DNA of 64,000 nucleotides from Lentzea albidocapillata (lineage in GTDB: Bacteria; Actinomycetota; Actinomycetes; Mycobacteriales; Pseudonocardiaceae). Positions within the stretch are counted from its first letter, which is position 1. Every line of letters begins with the position of its first letter. The translations under genes were made by a program, and so were the position numbers. Positions 15,805-22,820 of this stretch are shown here, in pieces. Below the pieces are notes generated by a model. The model was not told where the DNA came from. It ran no database searches and worked only from the letters and a program-made list of their open reading frames with translations. The stretch spans positions 1 through 64,000 of the forward strand of contig NZ_JOEA01000005.1 of the NCBI RefSeq assembly GCF_000719115.1, given 5' to 3'.

Positions 15805-16034
15805 ACAGCGGGTCAGCACGTGAGCCGCAACTCCCGCGCCGCCGGCATCACCCCGGACCTCGCAAAACGTGAGACAGTGGACAGGTACGCCCGCCGCGGG
15901 GCCACCCCCGCAGGCGCGCCTTCACCCCGGAGCGGACGCCGCCTGATCCAGGCGCGTTTCAGCGCTCCCGGTCAGTTCGCACCACTCCACGCCCAGGACC
16001 GGGTACAAGCACCACCCCACGAGGGAGATCTCCC

Positions 16035-17234
16035 ATCACCGCTTCTGCGCTCACGCCGACCCCGGCCGCCCCCCGGACCCTCACTGACATCTACGGCCCC
16101 GACATCGCCGTTTGCGCACGCCCGGCCCAGGAACCGGCGGTGCCGTCGAGCAGGCACCGCAACACCCGCGACGTCCTGTCCGCCCGCCCCCTCGCCATCG
16201 CCGCCGACACCCCCGTGATCACCAGCGCGGGCGGCACCGAACCCAACCTGATCGCCGCCATGCGCGACGGCGGTCTGCCCGTCGGCACCGACGCGCGCGA
16301 GTTCAGCAGCGAGGCCGAGTTCGCCCTCCGCGTCACCGAGGCGCTCAGCGACGGCCTGCTGCTGTCCATGGAATACCCGCAGCCCACGAGCCTGTACCCG
16401 GACGAACGCTCCGTGAAGAGCGCCGAACTCGTCGGCTACCTCAACAACAAGGCCAGCATCAGCACGTTCGTCGACCCGCGTTTCCAGGCCCGCCGCCAGA
16501 TCGTCACCACCGCCGAGCTCGCCGAGGCCGCCCCGGCCGAGAAGTCCTGGGTGCTCAAGGCCGCCACCAACGCCGCCCACGGCGCCAGCCTCGACGTCTA
16601 CCTGCACCGGGCCGGGGAGCTGGTGAACCTGCCCGCGTTCACCGACATCCTCAGCGAGGTGGTCGTCGAGGAGTACCTGAGCATCCACCGCAACTGGGGC
16701 GTGCAGCTCTACGTCGCCGCCGACGGCCAGGCCCGCCTGCTCGCCGTGACCGACCAGCGCATCGACGCCGAGGGCGTCTACACCGGCGGCCGTTTCGGGC
16801 TCGTCGTCCCGCTTCCCGCCGACCTGCTCACCGAATGCCTGGCGATCGCCCAGCGCGCCGCCGACGTCGGCTACCGCGGCATGTGCAGCCTCGACTGCGC
16901 CCAGACCCACGACGGCAGGCTCGTCATGCTCGACCTCAACTTCCGCATCACCAGCGGCTCCATTCCGCTGCTGGCGCTGCACACCATCCGCCCCGACGAC
17001 CTGGACCGCCCGTCGGAGTCCACGAAACTCACCACCGCCGCGCCCATTTCCGCGCTGCTGGCCGCGCTGAGGCCGGCACTGGTGCGCGGAGGGCTGCTCG
17101 TCACCGGCGGCCACGACACCCGCCGCACCGACAACCCGATCAACCAGACCACGCTGCACCTGATCGTCTTCGGCGACGATCCCCACGACGTCGCCACCCG
17201 CCGCACCGCGCTGGAAAACATGTACAACCACTGA
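16035..17234 (+). CDS. ATP-grasp superfamily ligase, probable non-AUG start
   Basis: The safely translated part runs from a GTG at 16140 (364 residues), but coding-type GC3 and sensible sequence (TASALTPTPAAPRTLTDIYG) continue upstream to an ATC at 16035 that has GGGAG seven bases before it. No ATG, GTG or TTG exists in that upstream part, so initiation at ATC or a sequencing error of ATG is likely. The protein has a pre-ATP-grasp region (ITSAGGTEPNLIAAM), an ATP-grasp fold (SWVLKAATNAAHGASLDVYL, EVVVEEYLSIHRNWGVQLYV) and the Mg-binding end (RLVMLDLNFRITSG). It would join a carboxylate to an amine using ATP, as in peptide ligases; the substrate is unknown. Confidence 0.7.
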   Translation: MTASALTPTPAAPRTLTDIYGPDIAVCARPAQEPAVPSSRHRNTRDVLSARPLAIAADTPVITSAGGTEPNLIAAMRDGGLPVGTDAREFSSEAEFALRVTEALSDGLLLSMEYPQPTSLYPDERSVKSAELVGYLNNKASISTFVDPRFQARRQIVTTAELAEAAPAEKSWVLKAATNAAHGASLDVYLHRAGELVNLPAFTDILSEVVVEEYLSIHRNWGVQLYVAADGQARLLAVTDQRIDAEGVYTGGRFGLVVPLPADLLTECLAIAQRAADVGYRGMCSLDCAQTHDGRLVMLDLNFRITSGSIPLLALHTIRPDDLDRPSESTKLTTAAPISALLAALRPALVRGGLLVTGGHDTRRTDNPINQTTLHLIVFGDDPHDVATRRTALENMYNH

Positions 17235-17245
17235 CACGGACGGAT

Positions 17246-18484
17246 TCAGGTGCTGTGGTCCACCTGGCCGGCCTTGTCGTGGAGATAGCGCCGTTCGAGC
17301 TGGTTGTCCGTGAGGGCGGCCGCTTCGCGGTAGAGAGCGGCGGCGCCGTCGGCGTCGCCGGTCATCTGGAGCAGGTGAGCCCTGACCGCGCGTTCCCGTT
17401 GGTGCGTCAGGGGATTCCGGCCGAGGTGGTGACGCCGGTCGAGGTCGTCGAGCAGGGCCAGCCCGCGGGTGGGGCCGTAGGCGTGCGCCACCGCGACGAC
17501 CCGGCTGAGCTGGACCGGTGCGGTGGGGGTCAGCCGCTCCAGCCAGAGGTAGAGCGCGGCGATCTGCGGCCAGTCCGTCCGCTCGGGTGACTCCGCCGCG
17601 GCGTGCACTGCCGCGATCGCGGCCTGCAGCTGGTAGGGACCGGCCTCGTGCCGGTTCCAGACACTGTCGATCAGCGCGGTGCCTTCCTGGACGAGTTCGG
17701 CGTTCCAGCGCGTCCGGTCCTGCTGCTCCAGGGGAACCAGGTCGCCGTCGGCGCTGGTGCGGGCCAGTCTCCGCGACTCGGTGAGCAGCATCAGCGCGAG
17801 CAGGCCGGTCACCTCGGCGCTCGGCAGGGTGCCGTGGAGCAGCCGGGTGAGCCGGATCGCCTCCTGGGTCAGGTCCACGCGGGTGAGCTCGGTGCCGGAG
17901 GACGTCGTGTAGCCCTCGTTGAAGATCAGGTACAGCACCTGCGTCACGGCCGCCGTGCGGTCCGTCCAGTCGTTGTCGGCGGGCGGCGTGAACCGGGCGC
18001 CGGCGCGGGCCAGTTGTTGTTTGGCACGGCTGATCCGCGTGCCCATGGTGTTCTCGGTGGTGCCGTAGGCGTGTGCGATCTCGGCAGTGGTCAGACCGCC
18101 CACCGCGCGCAGGGTGAGCGCCACCTGCGAAGTGACCGGCAGTGAGGGATGACAGCACAGCAGCAGCAACGTGAGGCTGTCGTCGACGTCCGCCGGCGGT
18201 CCCGCGTCGCGCGACGGTTCGTACAGGGCCAGACCGGCTTCCTGCTCGCGCCGGCGCCGGGCCTGGTCGGAGCGCAGCAGGTCGACCATCTTGCGGTAGG
18301 CGATGCGGATCAGCCAGCTGCGCGGGTTGTCCGGGACGCCGTCGGCAGGCCACGTCCGGCTCGCGGCGAGCAGAGCCTCCTGCACGGCGTCCTCAGCGGT
18401 GTCGAACTGGCCGAACCGCCGCACGAGCGCGCCGAGCACCTGCGGCGCCTCGGTGCGCAGCAGGTGCTCGACCTGCCCGGTCAC
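17246..18484 (-). CDS. ECF sigma factor, ECF42 group
   Basis: A 412-residue sigma factor: region 2 (about 8-75, FGQFDTAEDAVQEALLAA), region 4 (about 105-165, AYGTTENTMGTRISRAKQQL) and a long C-terminal extension (about 170-412) with TPR-like helices (EGYTTSSG, YLWLERLTPTAP). This extension and the DGPF partner gene are diagnostic of ECF42, which lacks a classical anti-sigma factor. The GTG start at 18484 overlaps the partner's stop by four bases, so the two are translationally coupled. It should recognise promoters with TGTCGA at -35, and two such sites lie in the divergent region upstream. Confidence 0.88.
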   Translation of the reverse strand: MTGQVEHLLRTEAPQVLGALVRRFGQFDTAEDAVQEALLAASRTWPADGVPDNPRSWLIRIAYRKMVDLLRSDQARRRREQEAGLALYEPSRDAGPPADVDDSLTLLLLCCHPSLPVTSQVALTLRAVGGLTTAEIAHAYGTTENTMGTRISRAKQQLARAGARFTPPADNDWTDRTAAVTQVLYLIFNEGYTTSSGTELTRVDLTQEAIRLTRLLHGTLPSAEVTGLLALMLLTESRRLARTSADGDLVPLEQQDRTRWNAELVQEGTALIDSVWNRHEAGPYQLQAAIAAVHAAAESPERTDWPQIAALYLWLERLTPTAPVQLSRVVAVAHAYGPTRGLALLDDLDRRHHLGRNPLTHQRERAVRAHLLQMTGDADGAAALYREAAALTDNQLERRYLHDKAGQVDHST

Positions 18485-18852
18485 GCGCCGAAGTCCTCAC
18501 CCATGATCGGGCGGATCTCGATCGGCTCGCCCAGCGCGGCGACGATGCGCGCGACGATCTCGACCGCACGCTCGTGGCTCGCGACGTCGATCACGGCGAA
18601 GCTCGCGAGGACCTCCTTGAGTTCCGCGAACGGCCCGTCGGTCGCCACCACACCGCCCGCGGTCCTGCGGACCGTGGTGCTGACCGCGGGGTGACCGAGG
18701 CCCTCGCTGGTGACGAACTCGCCGCTCGCGACCAGTTCCCGTTCGAACTCCTGGTAGACGGCGAACGCGGCCAGCGCCTCCTCGGACGGGACGTCCGCGG
18801 TGGCGGCGTCCCACGCGGCGGCCGGGGTGTAGCTGAGCAGCAGGTACTTCAC
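18481..18852 (-). CDS. DGPF/YCII-domain protein, ECF42 partner
   Basis: A 123-residue YCII-related protein carrying the motif ATDGPFAELKE that names the DGPF family, within a dimeric alpha-beta barrel fold (MKYLLLSYTP start, AVEIVARI helix). It is encoded immediately before and overlapping the ECF42 sigma factor gene, the conserved arrangement of the group, and may modulate the sigma factor or be one of its main outputs. GTG start at 18852 with GAGAGGA upstream. A TGTCGA-N17-CGTGGT element 80 bases upstream suggests autoregulation. Confidence 0.87.
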   Translation of the reverse strand: MKYLLLSYTPAAAWDAATADVPSEEALAAFAVYQEFERELVASGEFVTSEGLGHPAVSTTVRRTAGGVVATDGPFAELKEVLASFAVIDVASHERAVEIVARIVAALGEPIEIRPIMGEDFGA

Positions 18853-18933
18853 GACGATTCCTCTCGATCAAGCCCAGGCAACGGTACGACGCTCGGGCGG
18901 CGGCACGCGGCGACCTTCGACGTGCTCGCCGCA

Positions 18934-18962
18934 ACCACGTCGCGGGCTCCGCCGTCTCGACA
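18934..18962 (-). promoter_or_regulatory. ECF42-type promoter of the DGPF-sigma operon
   Basis: On the minus strand TGTCGA (18962-18957), 17 bases, then CGTGGT (18939-18934). It shares the -35 hexamer, the spacer length and CG(A/T)GGT with the promoter reading the other way at 18997-19025. Confidence 0.6.
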
Positions 18963-18996
18963 CGATCCGAATGTGACCTGAGTCATAGCAGCGTGG

Positions 18997-19025
18997 TGTC
19001 GAGGCCCGTGCGGCGGCTCCGAGGT
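18997..19025 (+). promoter_or_regulatory. ECF42-type promoter of the 19061 gene
   Basis: TGTCGA (18997-19002), a 17-base spacer and CGAGGT (19020-19025), ending 35 bases before the start codon. This pairs with the mirror promoter at 18934-18962 and makes the 19061 gene a likely member of the ECF42 regulon. Confidence 0.6.
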
Positions 19026-19060
19026 ACCGGCACACGACAACCGACCTCGAGGAGAACGAG

Positions 19061-19489
19061 ATGTCCGAAACGACTGTGCAGCCGAGCGCCGACCTGCGGG
19101 CGCTGGACCGGCTGGTGGGCGCGTGGACCGTGACCGGCGGCGCCGAGGGCACCGTGCGGTACGAGTGGATGCCCGGCCGGTTCTTTCTGCTCCAGCACGT
19201 CGAGCTCACCCAGTTCGGCCAGCCGGTCACCGGCCTGGAGGTGATCGGCAACCTGCGCCCGTTCGGCGAACCCGCCGGCGCGGACGTGGTGTCCCGGTTC
19301 TACGACTCGACCGGCAACACCCTCGACTACGTCTACGAACTGGACGGCGACACGGTGACCATCTGGGGCGGCGCGAAAGGCAGCCCTGCTTACTACCGGG
19401 GCACGTTCAACGCCGACGGCACGGTGGTGACCGGGGAATGGGTCTACCCCGGCGGGGGCGGCTACCGATCCACCATGACCCGGATCTGA
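19061..19489 (+). CDS. Small lipocalin-like (DUF1579-type) protein, likely ECF42 target
   Basis: A 142-residue cytosolic protein without signal peptide. The opening LRALDRLVGAWTVTGGAEGT and internal WMPGRFFLLQHVEL and YYRGTFNADGTVVTGEWVYP suggest a small beta-barrel of the SRPBCC/lipocalin-like type often linked to stress sigma factors. Function is unknown. ATG at 19061 follows GAGGAGAACGAG. It is divergent from the ECF42-DGPF operon, and both directions carry the same promoter motif, so it is probably induced together with the sigma factor. Confidence 0.72.
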   Translation: MSETTVQPSADLRALDRLVGAWTVTGGAEGTVRYEWMPGRFFLLQHVELTQFGQPVTGLEVIGNLRPFGEPAGADVVSRFYDSTGNTLDYVYELDGDTVTIWGGAKGSPAYYRGTFNADGTVVTGEWVYPGGGGYRSTMTRI

Positions 19490-19510
19490 GCAGGCCGGCC
19501 GGTTGTCGAT

Positions 19511-19547
19511 CGGCTGACCGCACGGCCGGAAGGCGTGCGGTCAGCCG
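19511..19547. terminator. Bidirectional hairpin between 19061 gene and GH62 gene
   Basis: CGGCTGACCGCACG (19511-19524) and CGTGCGGTCAGCCG (19534-19547) are a perfect 14-bp stem with a 9-base loop, between two convergent stop codons. Confidence 0.8.
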
Positions 19548-19554
19548 ACGGAGC

Positions 19555-21075
19555 TCACCTCAGCGTCAGCAATCCCGGCCGGTACGGCAGCAGGCCGTAG
19601 TCGCCGCCGGAGTTCGGGTCGCGGCCCTGGTAGAGGAACTGCAGGTTGCAGGGGTCGATGGTCTTCGTCTGGTCGGGGTTGCTGCGGATCAGGTCGCCGT
19701 GGCTGACGTCGTTGGTCCAGGTGGCGCCGCTGTTGGCCTTGCCGGCGAACGGGTTGCTCTCGGTGGCGGCCTGCGGCGTCCACGAGCCGCTCAGGCTGCT
19801 GGACGTGAACGAACGGAAGTAGCGCCCGTTGGCCCCCATCGCCTCGACGATCATGAGGTACTGGTTCTGGCCCTGGACCTTGTAGACCTCGACGCCCTCG
19901 AACAGGTTCGCCGTCGTGTCGCTCATGATCTGCGTCCAGGACGAGCCGAAGCTGCCGGGGAAGTTCCCGATGGGCATGGTGGCGCGGTAGATCTTTCCGT
20001 TGTCACCGGCGAAGAACAGGTACATGTTCGTGCCGTCGCCGATGAGCGTCTGGTCGATCGGGCCCGTGCCGGAGTTGGGAATGGTCCCCGTGAAGAGCGT
20101 CTGCGGCGACGACCACCCGTTCGCGTTGGTGGGGTCGTTCGACGTCCGGTAGCTGAAGGTCGTCGGCCCCCACTGGTAGGTGAGCACCCAGATGTTCTTC
20201 GGCGCGAAGTAGAACAGCGTGGACGCGACGGCGCCGGTGTTCATGCCGTTCTGGCCGGCCGAGGCCATGTCGGACCAGTTCGTGAAGGTCCCGAAGTTCA
20301 TCGAGCCCCATTTCGTTCCCGTATCGTGCGTCGTGGCGTAGACCAGGTGCTTGCCGTTGTGGAGCACGTGCGTGAAGTCCTTCAGCGACACCCAGCCCTG
20401 CTTCGGCTGCGCCAGCGGGCCCGTGGACGACCAGCGGTAGGTCGACGGGAGCGAACACGCGCCGGGCGGGTTGCTCGTCGTGGTGGTGGGGTTCGTCCCG
20501 CCGCCGACGCGGACGAGCTGCCACTGCTGGTTGGCACCGCCCCAGTCGCTGTACTGCACGACGTTGCCGCCGTCGGCGGTGGAGCCGCCCTGGACCTCGA
20601 CGGCCTTGCCGCTGTTGCGGTTGATCAGCCGCACGTGGCCGCCGTCGGAGTCGGCGAGGCGGAACTGCTGGTTGGTGCCGTTGGAGTCGGCCCACTGGAC
20701 GATGTTGCCGCCGTCCGCGGTGGAGAAGTTGTGGACGTCGAGGACCTTGCCCGACAGCCGTGACTTCAGCCGATAGTGGCCGCCGCCGGAGTCGACGAAC
20801 TGCCACTGCTGCTGGTTGCCGTCGTTGCGGGCCCACTGGGTGATGCGCGCACCGTCGTTCGTGGCGAGGTTGTAGACGTCCAAAGCCTTGCCGCTGTTGC
20901 GGTTGACCAGGACGTACCAGGCGGTGGTGTCGACGGTCGCCGCCGACACGGGCGCCGCGCTGAAGGCCGCCACCAGACCGCCGAGCAGAACAGCCACGGC
21001 GGCGGTGATGCCGGCCGCACGTCGTCTGCGGGCGCGGGGGGCGGAGGTGGACGGATGATGGCCTGATCCGGCCAT
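19555..21075 (-). CDS. Secreted GH62 alpha-L-arabinofuranosidase with N-terminal CBM13
   Basis: A 506-residue exported enzyme. The start chosen is the ATG at 21075, which has AGGAG seven bases upstream; an ATG 18 bases further out lacks one. An Arg-rich signal peptide (RARRRRAAG then a hydrophobic core ending VSAA) is followed by a ricin-type CBM13 lectin (about 46-175, repeats [24 protein letters not shown]), a Thr-rich linker and a GH62 five-bladed propeller (about 200-505). GH62 landmarks include [20 protein letters not shown] with the catalytic-base Asp, [20 protein letters not shown] and [11 protein letters not shown] with the acid Glu. It removes arabinose from arabinoxylan or arabinan. 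Single-gene unit with a strong terminator. Confidence 0.9.
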   Translation of the reverse strand: MAGSGHHPSTSAPRARRRRAAGITAAVAVLLGGLVAAFSAAPVSAATVDTTAWYVLVNRNSGKALDVYNLATNDGARITQWARNDGNQQQWQFVDSGGGHYRLKSRLSGKVLDVHNFSTADGGNIVQWADSNGTNQQFRLADSDGGHVRLINRNSGKAVEVQGGSTADGGNVVQYSDWGGANQQWQLVRVGGGTNPTTTTSNPPGACSLPSTYRWSSTGPLAQPKQGWVSLKDFTHVLHNGKHLVYATTHDTGTKWGSMNFGTFTNWSDMASAGQNGMNTGAVASTLFYFAPKNIWVLTYQWGPTTFSYRTSNDPTNANGWSSPQTLFTGTIPNSGTGPIDQTLIGDGTNMYLFFAGDNGKIYRATMPIGNFPGSFGSSWTQIMSDTTANLFEGVEVYKVQGQNQYLMIVEAMGANGRYFRSFTSSSLSGSWTPQAATESNPFAGKANSGATWTNDVSHGDLIRSNPDQTKTIDPCNLQFLYQGRDPNSGGDYGLLPYRPGLLTLR

Positions 21076-21127
21076 GGGCGTGCTCCTCTTCATCGAGTTC
21101 AGGGAGGATCGCGGATGGGCGAAATTC

Positions 21128-21156
21128 GAAAGACCGCTTGCGCCGAGCGGTCTTTC
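21128..21156. promoter_or_regulatory. 11-bp inverted repeat upstream of GH62 gene
   Basis: GAAAGACCGCT (21128-21138) and AGCGGTCTTTC (21146-21156) are perfect complements with a 7-base spacer, 53 bases upstream of the GH62 start. It has no GCGCT core, so it is not one of the LacI-type sites seen elsewhere and may bind another regulator or form a 5' leader hairpin. Confidence 0.45.
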
Positions 21157-21350
21157 ACGCCCGTTCAGAGCACCGACTATTACCGCCATCAACTGTGAGG
21201 GGTGATCTCCGTGCGGTCAAGAAAAGTCGAATGCGTTCGACTGGGAACGCGAACAGCCGGTTCGACGCATTGTTCGTTGCTAAAAAAGACGAATTCTTTG
21301 AGCGCATTCGAGCCACCTGGACGGAGGAGCGGACCGGTAGGGTCGTCCTT

Positions 21351-22319
21351 GTGGATCTGGAGCGCACCGCCGCCCTGCTCGGAGTTCCCTTCGAGGAAGT
21401 CGGCCGCGTGCACCGGCTCGCCGGCGACCGGCCGTCCGCACCGCTGCCCGCCAAGGCCGGCGCGCCCGCGATCCTCGACCGGCTCGCGGTGCGGCCCGAC
21501 GACGCCGCCGAGGTCATGGCGGGCTGGCCCGATACCGACTCTCCACTGTGGACACCGGAGCTGCGCTGGCTGCTGGACCGCTCGATCGCCCTCGTCCTGG
21601 CCGACCTCGGCGGCCACCAGTGGCTGTCCCCCGGTCCGGAACTGCCGCGCGAACGAGGCCCGGCCTGGCGGCACCTCTACGTGTACGCGTACCTCGCCTT
21701 GGCCGGCGTCGTCACGAGGTACCACCGCGAGCACGGCATCGCCGACGCCGTGTCGTGGACGACGCTCGCGGACCTGGGCCGCAACCTCGCGGTCGACAGG
21801 CGGATGCACGGGGAGGGCTGGCCGGTCATGCAGAGCTGGCTGACGCTGCACGCGCGCGGCGGCGTATACGAGCTCGGCCGCCTGCAGCACCAGCGCGGCG
21901 ACACCGCCATTTCCCTGCACATCCCCGATTCGGGCCCGATGACCCCGGAAGCGGTCACGGCGTCACTCGACGAGGCCCGCGCGTTCTTCCCGCGGCACTT
22001 CCCCGATGAGCACTACACGGCGTTCTCCTGCGGCTCGTGGTTGCTCGACCCGCAACTGCAGGAGTACCTGCCGGCGGAGTCCAACATCGTCCGGTTCCAG
22101 CGGAGGTTCGAGCTGGAGCCCTACGAGGAGCAGGAAGGGCTGGACGCCGACGTCGAGGTGCGGCGGTTCGTGTTCCGCAGCCTGACCACCCCGCTCGACC
22201 AGTTGCCGCGCGGCACGCTGCTCCAGCGCGCCGTTGTCGACCACCTGCGGGCAGGCCGTCACTGGTACTGGCGAAGCGGCCACTTCCGTTTTGATCCGCG
22301 CGCACAGACAGTCACGTAG
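21351..22319 (+). CDS. GNAT-like acyltransferase-domain protein (GNAT_C type)
   Basis: A 322-residue protein when started at the GTG at 21351 (VDLERTAALLGVPFEEVGRV). In-frame sequence further upstream to 21138 has low GC3 and is probably not coding. The C-terminal half contains SLHIPDSGPMTPEAVTASLD and HYTAFSCGSWLLDPQL, signatures of the acyltransferase C-terminal domain (GNAT_C). The N-terminal half is helical and of the companion DUF5596 type. The substrate is unknown. It lies 33 bases upstream of the next gene and could head a four-gene unit with the CHAT protein. Confidence 0.68.
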   Translation: MDLERTAALLGVPFEEVGRVHRLAGDRPSAPLPAKAGAPAILDRLAVRPDDAAEVMAGWPDTDSPLWTPELRWLLDRSIALVLADLGGHQWLSPGPELPRERGPAWRHLYVYAYLALAGVVTRYHREHGIADAVSWTTLADLGRNLAVDRRMHGEGWPVMQSWLTLHARGGVYELGRLQHQRGDTAISLHIPDSGPMTPEAVTASLDEARAFFPRHFPDEHYTAFSCGSWLLDPQLQEYLPAESNIVRFQRRFELEPYEEQEGLDADVEVRRFVFRSLTTPLDQLPRGTLLQRAVVDHLRAGRHWYWRSGHFRFDPRAQTVT

Positions 22320-22352
22320 TGTGACGGGCTCGTGACGAGAGGGGCCAGCCGG

Positions 22353-22820
22353 ATGTTCGGACGGGGAACGCGGAAGGTCACTGTGAGCGGCTTCGCGGAC
22401 GCGGTGACGAAAGGCATTCGCCCGGACATGACGCACCTCTACCTGATGTACCAGGTGGGCGGCACCGTGATCGTCAAGTGGGAAGCACCCCGGGGAGACC
22501 GGAAGAAGCCGTTCCGGATCGTGGCGGACGAGGACGGCAACGCCTGCCCGCACTGCGCCGTCCTGCTCGCGATCACGAGGATCGGTGACGTGCTCCCGCT
22601 CGGCGACGACAGGGTGGAACGGGTGCGCGGCGAGTACCTGTCGGTGGTGCTGAGGGAAGGGATGCTGCCCTGTCCCGCGATCGGCCGGTCCCCGTCGCTG
22701 AGCACCCCGATGGGAGACATACCGCTGATGCTCGGCGTCGGCTCGTGGATGGCCGAATGCCATGTGGGACATGGCGATCCGAGCACGGCGGCGGACTGCG
22801 CACGGCATCGTCGCTCATGA
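22353..22820 (+). CDS. Unknown Cys-rich protein preceding CHAT gene
   Basis: A 155-residue protein I do not recognise. GC3 is strongly coding throughout. The start at 22353 has GAGAGGGG upstream; a GTG at 22332 is the alternative. Residues about 55-70 carry NACPHCAVLLAI, a CxxC pair, and the C-terminal third has further Cys and His (PCPAIG, ECHVGHGD, ADCARH), which could form a metal site. The stop codon overlaps the start of the CHAT gene (ATGA), so the two are translationally coupled and probably work together. A role as sensor or substrate of the CHAT protein is speculation. Confidence 0.6.
   Translation: MFGRGTRKVTVSGFADAVTKGIRPDMTHLYLMYQVGGTVIVKWEAPRGDRKKPFRIVADEDGNACPHCAVLLAITRIGDVLPLGDDRVERVRGEYLSVVLREGMLPCPAIGRSPSLSTPMGDIPLMLGVGSWMAECHVGHGDPSTAADCARHRRS

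Noticed and set aside
21138..21350. N-terminal extension of the acyltransferase reading frame
   Set aside because: GC3 is low and the sequence overlaps the promoter side of the GH62 gene; the GTG at 21351 fits the family better.
22745..22816. Upstream extension of the CHAT protein frame
   Set aside because: It lies wholly inside the preceding gene; the ATGA overlap at 22817 is the natural start.
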